A stretch of 8,212 nucleotides of DNA from Gammaproteobacteria bacterium. GTDB lineage: Bacteria > Pseudomonadota > Gammaproteobacteria > J044. Positions 1 through 6,612 of this stretch are shown piece after piece. The position numbers and the translations under genes are program-made. Below the pieces are notes generated by a model. The model was not told the origin of the DNA. It saw only the letters and a list, made by a program, of their open reading frames with translations, and made no database searches. How positions within the stretch are numbered: the stretch's first letter is position 1; each line of letters opens with the position of its first letter. The DNA is taken from the NCBI GenBank assembly GCA_003696465.1, contig RFHG01000538.1, forward strand, positions 1-8,212. The letters run 5' to 3'.

Positions 1-88
1 ATTTCCGGGATCAGCCCGAAGGGAGGCCGGCATGGATGCCGGCCTGTGGAGCGTAGGGCAGGAGCCCGTACGCTCCACCCCCGGAAAT
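1..88. repeat. Nested palindromic element (cloverleaf-like)
   Basis: Three exact inverted repeats are nested here. The outer arms are 1-9 and 80-88 (ATTTCCGGG / CCCGGAAAT). Inside are a perfect 10-bp palindrome (arms 24-33 and 36-45) and a 14-bp hairpin (46-59 with 64-67 and 69-78) interrupted only by an unpaired G at 68. Together they would fold as a multibranched DNA or RNA structure. The element may start before the window. It resembles intergenic REP/MITE-like palindromic elements in general form, but I do not recognise the family. A 65-codon open frame crossing it has no protein-like features and is not called. Confidence 0.7.
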
Positions 89-91
89 CGT

Positions 92-129
92 GCCCGGAGA
101 CGGGAACCCCGAAGGGGCGTGTTCCGGGC
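92..129. repeat. Second palindromic block
   Basis: The arms GCCCGG (92-97) and CCGGGC (124-129) pair exactly. Between them lies a small hairpin (CCCC 107-110, loop GAA, GGGG 114-117). An alternative pairing is CCCG 93-96 with CGGG 101-104. This block follows directly on the 1-88 element and probably belongs to the same repeat unit. Confidence 0.5.
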
Positions 130-141
130 CGCGTTTTCTTT

Positions 142-199
142 GGTTCGTTTCTTTTGCGCGTGCAAAAGAAATGAACTCGTGCCCGCGCAGCGGGTACGA
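142..199. repeat. Two consecutive hairpins
   Basis: The first hairpin pairs 142-157 with 162-177: 16 positions, two of them G-T/G-U, with a 4-base loop. Its core is the perfect 10-bp stem TTTCTTTTGC / GCAAAAGAAA. The second pairs 177-186 with 190-199, with one wobble pair and a 3-base loop. Neither is followed by a T-run on either side, so they do not look like classical intrinsic terminators. They could be part of the same intergenic repeat, a processed RNA end, or a transcription attenuator for an upstream gene outside the window. Confidence 0.6.
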
Positions 200-357
200 A
201 ACTTTCGGCAGTCAGCCTCCGTAGCATAACGGCTTGGCAAGGACGTTCATTCGCCTTCAAATGACACATTTGCATGCCGTTCCCTTCCCGACCCACTTAC
301 ACCACAAGTACTGCTACGAGTACAATCGGCACCAGATTCCCGCTCAAGGAGCCGTGC
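200..357 (+). promoter_or_regulatory. ridA upstream region with weak candidate promoter
   Basis: This non-coding stretch leads to ridA and is less GC-rich than the genes around it. The best sigma70-like pair I can see is TTACAC (297-302) and TACAAT (321-326), separated by 18 bases. The -10 is good and the -35 poor. No operator is evident. The promoter is a pattern match only, and ridA-recG could instead be read from a gene upstream of the window. Confidence 0.3.
346..351 (+). promoter_or_regulatory. Shine-Dalgarno of ridA
   Basis: AAGGAG lies six bases before the ATG at 358. This fixes the start there rather than at the upstream in-frame ATG at 274, which would add 28 residues unlike any RidA. 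Confidence 0.85.
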
Positions 358-750
358 ATGACTCGCGAGATCATCGTTACCAACGAGGCCCCCAAGGCCA
401 TTGGCACCTACTCCCAGGCCGTGCGCGTGGGCGAGACCGTCTGGTTGTCGGGCCAGATCCCGCTCGATCCCGCGTCCATGGAACTGGTCGAGGGCGACAT
501 CGAGACCCAGATCCGCCGCGTGTTCGACAACCTTTCCGCCGTGGCCCGGGCGGCAGGCGGCAGCCTGGCCGATGTGGTCAAGCTCAATGTCTTTCTCGTC
601 GACCTGGCCCACTTCCCCATCGTCAACCAGGTCATGGCCGATTATTTCGACGAACCCTATCCGGCCCGCGCCGCCATCGGCGTGGCGGCCCTGCCCAAGG
701 GGGCACAGGTGGAAATGGACGCGGTGCTGGCCCTGGGCAGCGGTGCCTGA
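358..750 (+). CDS. ridA: RidA family 2-iminobutanoate/2-iminopropanoate deaminase
   Basis: This cytosolic enzyme of the RidA/YjgF/YER057c/UK114 family hydrolyses reactive enamine/imine intermediates released by PLP enzymes such as threonine dehydratase, protecting other PLP enzymes. At 130 residues it matches the usual length of about 128, starting from the ATG with a good ribosome site. Visible family features are Tyr17, the SGQIP segment (31-35), and the C-terminal signature PARAAIGVAALPKGAQVEM (102-120) with the substrate-binding Arg104 and Glu119, equivalent to Arg105 and Glu120 of E. coli RidA. The cysteine often found near the catalytic Arg is replaced by Ala106, as in many active homologues. 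It lies 27 bases before recG on the same strand, a common gammaproteobacterial order often preceded by spoT, which is not in the window. Nothing looks damaged. Confidence 0.96.
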   Translation: MTREIIVTNEAPKAIGTYSQAVRVGETVWLSGQIPLDPASMELVEGDIETQIRRVFDNLSAVARAAGGSLADVVKLNVFLVDLAHFPIVNQVMADYFDEPYPARAAIGVAALPKGAQVEMDAVLALGSGA

Positions 751-777
751 GCACGGCCCCGGGTTCACGGAAGAACC

Positions 778-2841
778 ATGACCGCCGTCACCGAACTGCG
801 CGGTGTCGGGCCGCGCCTGGCCGAACGGCTGGCGAAACTGGGCATTCATCGGGTCGAGGACCTGCTGTTCCACCTGCCGCTGCGCTACCAGGACCGTACC
901 CGGGTGGTGCCGCTGGGCACCCTGCAGCCCGGCATGGAGGCCCTCGTCGAGGGCGAGATCGACCATGTCGAGGTCGTCGTGCGGCGGCGCCGGGCACTGC
1001 TGGTGCACGTCTCCGACGGAACCGGCCGTCTGCTGCTGCGCTTCTTCCATTTCTCGCGCGCGCAGCAGGAGGGGCTTGCACGCAAGGGCCGCATCCGCTG
1101 CTTCGGCGAGGCCCGCCGCGGACCGGCCTGCCTCGAGATCGTGCATCCGGAATACAGCCTGCTCGACCGCCAGGCGGCCATGACGCGGGTCGAGGAGTCG
1201 CTCCACCCCATCTACCCGACGACCGAAGGCATCAGCCAGAAGGTCTGGTTCAATCTCACCACCCAGGCACTGGAACGGCTCGATACACTGCCCGACCTGC
1301 TGCCGGAGGCACTCGCGGCCGCGCACGGGCTGCCCACCCTGCACGATGCCCTGCGCCTGGTGCACCGCCCACCCCCCGACATTCCTCCATCGGCACTGAT
1401 CGAGGGCCGACACCCGGCCCAGCGCCGGCTCGCCTTCGAGGAACTGCTGGCCCACCACCTGAGCCTTGCCCGCCTGCGCCGTCAGAAGCGGGCCATCGCC
1501 GCACCGCCGCTTGCAGGCAGCCCCGAACTTGAGCAGGGCTTCCTCGAGACGCTGCCCTTTGCCCTGACCGGCGCGCAGCAGCGCGTGTGCGAAGAGATTC
1601 GCGCCGACCTCGCCCGTCCCCGGCCCATGCTGCGGCTGGTACAGGGTGATGTCGGCTCCGGCAAGACGGTAGTCGCCGCACTGGCCGCCCTGCGCGCCGT
1701 GGGCAGCGGGTTCCAGGCCGCCGTGATGGCGCCCACCGAGATCCTGGCCGAGCAGCACTTCCTCAAGTTCGACGAATGGTTCAGCCCGCTGGGCCTGCGC
1801 GTGGCCTGGCTCTCCGGCAGCCAGAAGGCGGCGCAGCGGCGCGAGCAGATGGCCCTGCTGGCCGATGGCCAGGCCCACATCGCCGTCGGGACCCACGCCC
1901 TGTTCCAGGACGAGGTCGCCTTCCGCAATCTGGCCCTGGTGATCATCGACGAACAGCACCGCTTCGGTGTACACCAGCGCATGGCCCTGCGCGACAAGGG
2001 GGCCGGGGCCGATCGCCAGCCCCACCAGCTCATCATGACCGCCACGCCGATCCCTCGCACCCTGGCCATGACCGCCTACGCCGACCTCGACCTGTCGGTG
2101 ATCGACGAACTGCCGCCGGGGCGCACTCCTGTACGCACCGTGGCCATCCCCGACAGCCGCCGGGCCGAGGTGGTCGAACGCGTCGCCCGCGCCTGTGCCG
2201 AAGGGCGGCAGGCCTACTGGGTCTGCACCCTGATCGAGGACAGCGAGGCCCTGCAGTGCGAGGCCGCCGAGGCCACCTGGGCCAGCCTCACCGAGGCCCT
2301 GCCGGGCGTGCGGGTGGGGCTGGTACACGGGCGCATGAAGGCGGCCGAGAAGGAGGCCGTCATGCAGTCCTTCAAGAAGGGCGATCTCGACCTGCTGGTC
2401 GCCACGACCGTGATCGAGGTCGGTGTCGATGTACCCAATGCCTCGCTGATGGTGATCGAGAACGCGGAACGGCTGGGCCTGTCGCAGCTGCACCAGCTGC
2501 GCGGGCGGGTGGGCCGCGGCAGCGTGGAGAGCGCCTGCGTGCTCATGTACCACCCGCCGCTGTCCGATACCGCGCGCCAGCGCCTCGATGCCCTGCGCCG
2601 TACCACCGATGGCTTCGAGATTGCCCGCATCGATCTGGAACTGCGCGGCCCCGGCGAAGTGCTCGGCACCCGCCAGACCGGCAGCCTGCAGTTCCGCATC
2701 GCCGACCTCGAACGCGACGCCGACCTCGTGCCCGACATCCACCGAGCCGCCCGCCACCTGGCCGAAGCCGACCCCGACTGCGCCCAGGCCCTCATCGACC
2801 GCTGGCTCGGCGAGGCCGAGGCCTACGGGCAGGTGGGCTGA
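778..2841 (+). CDS. recG: ATP-dependent DNA helicase RecG
   Basis: RecG is a monomeric 3'-5' superfamily 2 helicase/translocase that remodels stalled replication forks and branch-migrates Holliday junctions in the cytoplasm. At 687 residues it is full length (E. coli RecG has 693). It has an N-terminal wedge region with an OB-fold (about 1-190), then two RecA-like lobes. Motifs seen: Q-like LTGAQQRV (263-270), Walker A GDVGSGKT (290-297), motif II DEQH (391-394), motif III TATPIPRT (421-428), VHGRM (516-520), the TTVIEVGVDVPNA motif V region (543-555), and motif VI with RGRVGRG (575-581). The RecG C-terminal block with ELRGPGEVLGTRQTG is at about 621-635. The ATG at 778 has GGAAG four bases before its spacer ends, and the first residues (TELRGVGPRLAERLAKLGI) match the conserved start. 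It is probably cotranscribed with ridA. High GC gives very long antisense frames across it, which are not genes. Confidence 0.98.
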   Translation: MTAVTELRGVGPRLAERLAKLGIHRVEDLLFHLPLRYQDRTRVVPLGTLQPGMEALVEGEIDHVEVVVRRRRALLVHVSDGTGRLLLRFFHFSRAQQEGLARKGRIRCFGEARRGPACLEIVHPEYSLLDRQAAMTRVEESLHPIYPTTEGISQKVWFNLTTQALERLDTLPDLLPEALAAAHGLPTLHDALRLVHRPPPDIPPSALIEGRHPAQRRLAFEELLAHHLSLARLRRQKRAIAAPPLAGSPELEQGFLETLPFALTGAQQRVCEEIRADLARPRPMLRLVQGDVGSGKTVVAALAALRAVGSGFQAAVMAPTEILAEQHFLKFDEWFSPLGLRVAWLSGSQKAAQRREQMALLADGQAHIAVGTHALFQDEVAFRNLALVIIDEQHRFGVHQRMALRDKGAGADRQPHQLIMTATPIPRTLAMTAYADLDLSVIDELPPGRTPVRTVAIPDSRRAEVVERVARACAEGRQAYWVCTLIEDSEALQCEAAEATWASLTEALPGVRVGLVHGRMKAAEKEAVMQSFKKGDLDLLVATTVIEVGVDVPNASLMVIENAERLGLSQLHQLRGRVGRGSVESACVLMYHPPLSDTARQRLDALRRTTDGFEIARIDLELRGPGEVLGTRQTGSLQFRIADLERDADLVPDIHRAARHLAEADPDCAQALIDRWLGEAEAYGQVG

Positions 2842-2864
2842 AACCTGCTCCATGCACTACCCTG

Positions 2865-2905
2865 AGCCTCGGGAGTTCCCATTGGCGGTCCCGGCAGGCT
2901 AAAAT
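2865..2905 (+). promoter_or_regulatory. recG-downstream hairpin and weak candidate promoter
   Basis: In the 96-base gap after recG, AGCCT-CGGGA (2865-2874) can pair with TCCCG-(GC)-AGGCT (2889-2900) around a 14-base loop. No T-run follows, so it is at best a weak terminator. Overlapping it is a poor sigma70-like pair, TTCCCA (2876-2881) and TAAAAT (2900-2905), 18 bases apart. Either reading suggests the next gene may be a separate transcription unit from recG, but the evidence is thin. Confidence 0.25.
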
Positions 2906-2923
2906 CCCACGCGCACGACAGAC

Positions 2924-2929
2924 AGGGAG
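2924..2929 (+). promoter_or_regulatory. Shine-Dalgarno of the 880-residue protein
   Basis: AGGGAG lies 8 bases before the ATG at 2938. It supports independent translation initiation of this gene rather than coupling to recG, which ends 96 bases upstream. Confidence 0.75.
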
Positions 2930-2937
2930 CGCACACA

Positions 2938-5580
2938 ATGAACAGGGATCCGTTCCAGCCTTTTCCGTCCGATCCGTGGCAGCCTTTCCCGGACTCATGG
3001 GCCACGGAGGGCGTCCAGCCAGCCCCGGCACCGCCACAAGAACCACCCGTAACCGGCACGCCCCTGCGCCCCGAGCGCGATCCGTGGGAGGTGCTGCAGA
3101 AGCTTCAACCCCACTACAGCGACTGGCTGCGCATCCCCGACTCGGAGCTGTATCGAAGCTGGCGCCCCGGCAACAACGAACGGCTGTTCGTCTACGAACG
3201 CAAGCGCTGGCGGGCTGCCAACAGCCTCATGTTCGTCGAGATCGGCCAGCCGGTCCTTGCCCTGCGCAGGCGCCAGCCCGCACCGCACTCCACGCCCGTC
3301 GCCGCCCCGCCCCCCGCGCAGGCGGAACCCTCCCTGCCCCGGACCGCGGCATTGGAATGGCCGCCGGCCGTCTCGGTCTTCTTTCCCGAGTTCACGCACT
3401 GCGCGCATACCAAACCCTGTGGCTGCCGCTACGGCCCGGTCGACCTGGAGACCGAACGCGAGGTGGAATGGCGCGGCCAGGATGCCTGGCTGCGCGTCCA
3501 TGGCTCCTCCAAGCGCGCGCAGGCGCTGCAGCTCGCCTGGGCAGGCCCCACCCGGGGCAGCGCCAACGTCCGGCTCGACGAGGCCGGCTACTGGTCCCAC
3601 CGCATCCCGGTCAAGCCGGGCGAATATCGCCTGGAGGTCACCGCCCTCGGTCCGGGCGGCCAGGGCACCCGCACCGTGGAGCCGGTGCGGATCATTCACC
3701 ACCAGCGGATCGTCGATCTGGCCTACGACACCAAAACCCGCCGCTTCATCGGCGTCCCCTACGACCTCAGGGACGCCCTGCGCGAGGCCGCACGCCCCCT
3801 GGACAAGGCCATCCAGGACTGGCTCGAGGCCGCGCGCAAAAAAGGGGGCGACGCGCAGGAAAAGGCCCGCAAGGAATCCGAGCTCCACCGCATCCTGCAA
3901 CAGGTGGCCGGCGGGCCAATCGGCGGCGAGGCCGCCGGCGGCAAACCGCTGCGCGAGCTGATCCACTTCCGCGAAAAGCGCTGGTCCTATGTATCCGACC
4001 AGGAAGTAGAGCAAATGCTGCGCCGCGCCCCGGTGGTGGACACGCGCAAGGAACGCGAACACCTGGTCCGGAACGGGCGCCTCTCGACCGAACGCCTGCT
4101 CGAGCGCATGCGCAAGAAACTGCAGGACCAGCGCACACTGGAATTCGAGTACGACTCCGAACCGGCCTGGAAAGACATGAACGAGTGGGCGCGCGGGTTC
4201 AACCAGAACCCCGACCTCCTGCTCTACGAATACCGCGACGAGAACGACCAGCCGGTTTTCCGTGTCACCGACGAAGTGCGCATGCTGCGCTATACAGCCG
4301 GCGTCGGCGCCAGCGGCAAGTTCAATCTCGAGCAGGGCGAGGCCAGCTTCCACGCCGCCGCGCAGGCCGAACTCGCAGCCCTGCAGGGAGAGATGAAGGC
4401 CAGCCTGTGGCTGCCCAACGAAAACGGCCATGTCTTCAACGCCCTCGTTCCACTCAAGCGGCCCGAAGGCGGCCAGACCCACCGCGCGGTCGACCTCTGC
4501 ACCCTGCGCGCACGCATCGAGGGAACCCTCAGCGGCTACGCCGGCGCCAGTGCCTGCGCCAGCCTCGACCTCGAGTTCGACATGGGCCGCGGCGGCAAGC
4601 CGGTGGTCATGCGTGGGGTCGAAAACCCCGCCGTCATTCGCCAAAAGAAGGACAAGCGCTTCAAGGCCCGCGCCATACGCAAGGACTCCGCCTTCGTCGG
4701 CATCCGCGCCGGCGCCGAGCTCACCGGCGCCGTTGAATGGGACAACCCCGACCACCGCGAGGGCTGGCAAGTCCTCGGCGAGCTGGGCGCTGAAGGCCAG
4801 CTGCAGGCCGGCCTGGGTCTGGAGCGCGAATATGCCATCGTGTTCGAAAAGGGGCTGTTCCACCTCCTGTTCAAGGCCTCGGCCGCCTTCGGCGTCGGCT
4901 GCGGCGGCGAGTTCCATTGCAAGGTGGGTTACGAGCACATCGCCTCACTGCTCATGCACGTCTACCAGCAGCTCATGCGCGCGGACTTCGACAAGCTGCT
5001 GTTTGTGCAGGAACTGGCATTTGAATACTTGTACCAAGTACACCTAAAAGCCATCTGGAAGGGGGCCAAAAACTTACAGGAGATCTATTCAGAAGGTTTC
5101 GATATTGTATTTGATTGGTGGGATGAAATTACAGAACGGCTAACCGATGCTTCCATGAATGAAAAGAAAAAAAGATCCATGGCCGAAGAGCTGGCAGTAC
5201 ACATTAACAATGGCAGATTGCATCTTGATCACATGGCTCCCGAAACCAAGGGGCATCTCCTGCGCGTGCTCTGCCACACCAGCATCTTCTCCATGGAAGA
5301 GGCACAGGAGCGCGCCATTATACGCGTGCTCGAGACCATCCGCTGCCGGCGCGACTTCCAGGAGACCCTGGAACACATGACCTACGACGGCTCGCGCATC
5401 CCCCAGGCCGAAGGCCGGCGCCTGCTCGAGTCCATTCTCGACGGCGCCGAGCACCATCAGTTCGATGAACTCCTGCTGCGCTGGCAGATGCGCCTTGCAC
5501 ACCTCGACAATCTGCCCGACCGTGCCCCCTATGGGCAGGCCGTCGCCGGGCTCACGAATGGAGTGGAAAACATCGCATGA
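2938..5580 (+). CDS. Large protein of unknown function, candidate exported effector
   Basis: I do not recognise the family with certainty. The 880-residue product has no signal peptide or clear membrane helix. Visible layout: a tandem repeat DPFQPFPS/DPWQPFPD (4-19) and Pro-rich linkers (24-40, 111-135); a compact region about 45-110; Cys155, Cys161 and Cys163, possibly metal-binding; an Ig-like beta stretch (about 166-254); a charged helical region (about 275-420); a Gly/Ala-rich alternating beta-repeat core (about 450-664, for example AGVGASGKF, SGYAGASACAS, RAGAELTGAVEW, GVGCGGEF); and a helical C-terminus (665-880). AGGGAG at 2924-2929 lies 8 bases before the ATG and supports this start. 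The stop overlaps the next start (ATGA), so it is translationally coupled to the lipoprotein gene. From memory, similar Gly/Ala beta cores occur in large type VI secretion-associated proteins; this is inference. Codons about 702-761 are AT-rich (75 of 180 G/C at 5041-5220), unlike the rest, hinting at recombination. Confidence 0.88.
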   Translation: MNRDPFQPFPSDPWQPFPDSWATEGVQPAPAPPQEPPVTGTPLRPERDPWEVLQKLQPHYSDWLRIPDSELYRSWRPGNNERLFVYERKRWRAANSLMFVEIGQPVLALRRRQPAPHSTPVAAPPPAQAEPSLPRTAALEWPPAVSVFFPEFTHCAHTKPCGCRYGPVDLETEREVEWRGQDAWLRVHGSSKRAQALQLAWAGPTRGSANVRLDEAGYWSHRIPVKPGEYRLEVTALGPGGQGTRTVEPVRIIHHQRIVDLAYDTKTRRFIGVPYDLRDALREAARPLDKAIQDWLEAARKKGGDAQEKARKESELHRILQQVAGGPIGGEAAGGKPLRELIHFREKRWSYVSDQEVEQMLRRAPVVDTRKEREHLVRNGRLSTERLLERMRKKLQDQRTLEFEYDSEPAWKDMNEWARGFNQNPDLLLYEYRDENDQPVFRVTDEVRMLRYTAGVGASGKFNLEQGEASFHAAAQAELAALQGEMKASLWLPNENGHVFNALVPLKRPEGGQTHRAVDLCTLRARIEGTLSGYAGASACASLDLEFDMGRGGKPVVMRGVENPAVIRQKKDKRFKARAIRKDSAFVGIRAGAELTGAVEWDNPDHREGWQVLGELGAEGQLQAGLGLEREYAIVFEKGLFHLLFKASAAFGVGCGGEFHCKVGYEHIASLLMHVYQQLMRADFDKLLFVQELAFEYLYQVHLKAIWKGAKNLQEIYSEGFDIVFDWWDEITERLTDASMNEKKKRSMAEELAVHINNGRLHLDHMAPETKGHLLRVLCHTSIFSMEEAQERAIIRVLETIRCRRDFQETLEHMTYDGSRIPQAEGRRLLESILDGAEHHQFDELLLRWQMRLAHLDNLPDRAPYGQAVAGLTNGVENIA

Positions 5581-6608
5581 ACCGACTCATCCGTCACCTG
5601 CCGCTTTTCTGCCTCCTGCTCCCGCTTGCCGCCTGCGGCGGCAAAAACGAGGAGGCACAACAACAGGCCGTCCAGGCCCTCATCGACCGCACCCTCTCCG
5701 AGCTGGTCTTCGTCGAGGGCGGCACCTTCTGGATGGGCGACTACCTGCACGGACTCTACCCCGGCAACGAGGGCGAACCGCAGTGGTGGTCCATGGGCTC
5801 CGACAACAAGGTCCAGCACCAGGTCACCCTCGACAGCTTCCATATCCAGAAGCACGAGGTCACCTACGATGAGTTCGATACCTATACAAAGGCAACCCAA
5901 CAGCCACTACTCCGGGAACGCTCTCTTCGAGGCAAAAGACCTTTCAGACAACCCAACCGTCCGGCCAATGCCAACTGGCACCAGGCCCGAGCCTATTGCT
6001 TGTGGCTCGGAGAGCAAACCGGCCTCCCCTTCGATCTGCCCACCGAGGCCCAGTGGGAATACGCCGCCCGCAGCCGTGGCCAGTGGGTCGGCGTGGCTAC
6101 CGACGACGGCTATCCCGACTTTGGCCGCAACCTGCCCAACTTCGAGCGTTATCCGCATGATGTCTGCACCTACCCTCCCAATCCTTTGGGACTTTGCGAC
6201 ATGAGCGCCAATGTTGCTGAATGGGTGCTCGACTGGTATGCCACCGACTACTACCTGTATTCCCCCCAAAAAAATCCCCAAGGCCCACCCTCAGGGGAGC
6301 TGAAGGTTACACGTGGCGGTTCAATCATGACCGATCCACACCTGGCATGGAATGCTTATAGGCGCGATGCCAGCAACCCTGAAAAAGGCCTCTATATCCA
6401 TGGCTTCCGTTGCGTAGTCAACACGGCCGAGCCTATCCCCCAGGCCCACATCCCGCCGGATGATGCCGAGATCAAACACCGCCTGGCCCGCGGCCTGCTG
6501 CCCCCGATCCACCCGCCGGGCTCCAACAACATCATCCTGCCCGACGAAAGCACCCGCTGCGCCTCCTGCCCGCACAACTGGCGGCAGCGCCCGTGGCGAG
6601 ACAAATGA
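5577..6608 (+). CDS. SUMF1/FGE-fold lipoprotein, probably non-catalytic
   Basis: The 343-residue product starts with a lipoprotein signal (basic MNRLIRH, hydrophobic core, lipobox LAAC with Cys20), so it should be lipid-anchored in the periplasm. Residues about 43-281 carry the formylglycine-generating-enzyme/sulfatase-modifying-factor fold: FVEGGTFWMGD (45-55), HQVTLDSFHIQKHEVTYDEF (81-100), NWHQARAYCLWL (133-144), LPTEAQWEYAAR (154-165), GLCDMSANVAEWVLDWY (205-221), VTRGGS (244-249), GFRCV (276-280). The active-site cysteine pair of true FGE (human C336/C341) is absent: the matching stretch reads LAWNAYRRDAS (256-266). It is therefore more likely a binding module than an oxidase. A C-terminal tail (about 281-343) holds a CxxC (328/331). 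Its ATG overlaps the stop of the 880-residue gene, implying coupled translation and a shared job. It could be an immunity protein, a receptor or anchor for that protein, or a regulator like the SUMF1-type TagR of some type VI systems. Confidence 0.9.
   Translation: MNRLIRHLPLFCLLLPLAACGGKNEEAQQQAVQALIDRTLSELVFVEGGTFWMGDYLHGLYPGNEGEPQWWSMGSDNKVQHQVTLDSFHIQKHEVTYDEFDTYTKATQQPLLRERSLRGKRPFRQPNRPANANWHQARAYCLWLGEQTGLPFDLPTEAQWEYAARSRGQWVGVATDDGYPDFGRNLPNFERYPHDVCTYPPNPLGLCDMSANVAEWVLDWYATDYYLYSPQKNPQGPPSGELKVTRGGSIMTDPHLAWNAYRRDASNPEKGLYIHGFRCVVNTAEPIPQAHIPPDDAEIKHRLARGLLPPIHPPGSNNIILPDESTRCASCPHNWRQRPWRDK
5612..5750 (+). repeat. Direct repeat, copy 1 (5' part of lipoprotein gene)
   Basis: This 139-base segment, coding for the end of the signal peptide through the first FGE motif, recurs 1033 bases downstream at 6645-6783 with 7 mismatches by my alignment (about 95% identity). 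It lies inside the intact lipoprotein gene. Confidence 0.92.
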
Positions 6609-6612
6609 CACC

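Noticed and set aside
142..177. Rho-independent terminator
   Set aside because: The stem is strong but no T-run follows on either strand, so the classical terminator criteria are not met.
32..229. 65-codon frame in the upstream palindromic region
   Set aside because: It is built from inverted-repeat sequence, has no ribosome site and no protein-like pattern.
1..233. CRISPR array or tRNA gene suggested by repeated stems
   Set aside because: There are no equal-length direct repeats with spacers. The branched fold lacks tRNA conserved positions such as the T-loop and a CCA-compatible acceptor.
247..2853. 868-codon antisense open frame across ridA and recG
   Set aside because: It lies wholly opposite two certain genes. 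Its composition is that of a mirror frame in GC-rich DNA and no domain is recognisable.
1776..4736. 986-codon + strand frame bridging recG and the next gene
   Set aside because: It overlaps recG and the 880-residue gene in another phase. The product is dominated by Arg, Pro and Gly, typical of a shadow frame.
2995..4938. 647-codon antisense frame opposite the unknown protein
   Set aside because: It mirrors the third-position bias of the real gene. The sense frame has a ribosome site, coupling to the next gene and coherent protein segments.
6460..6612. N-terminal extension of the truncated lipoprotein copy back to 6460
   Set aside because: That part is a shadow of the end of the intact lipoprotein gene. 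The lipoprotein signal fits only a start at 6613.
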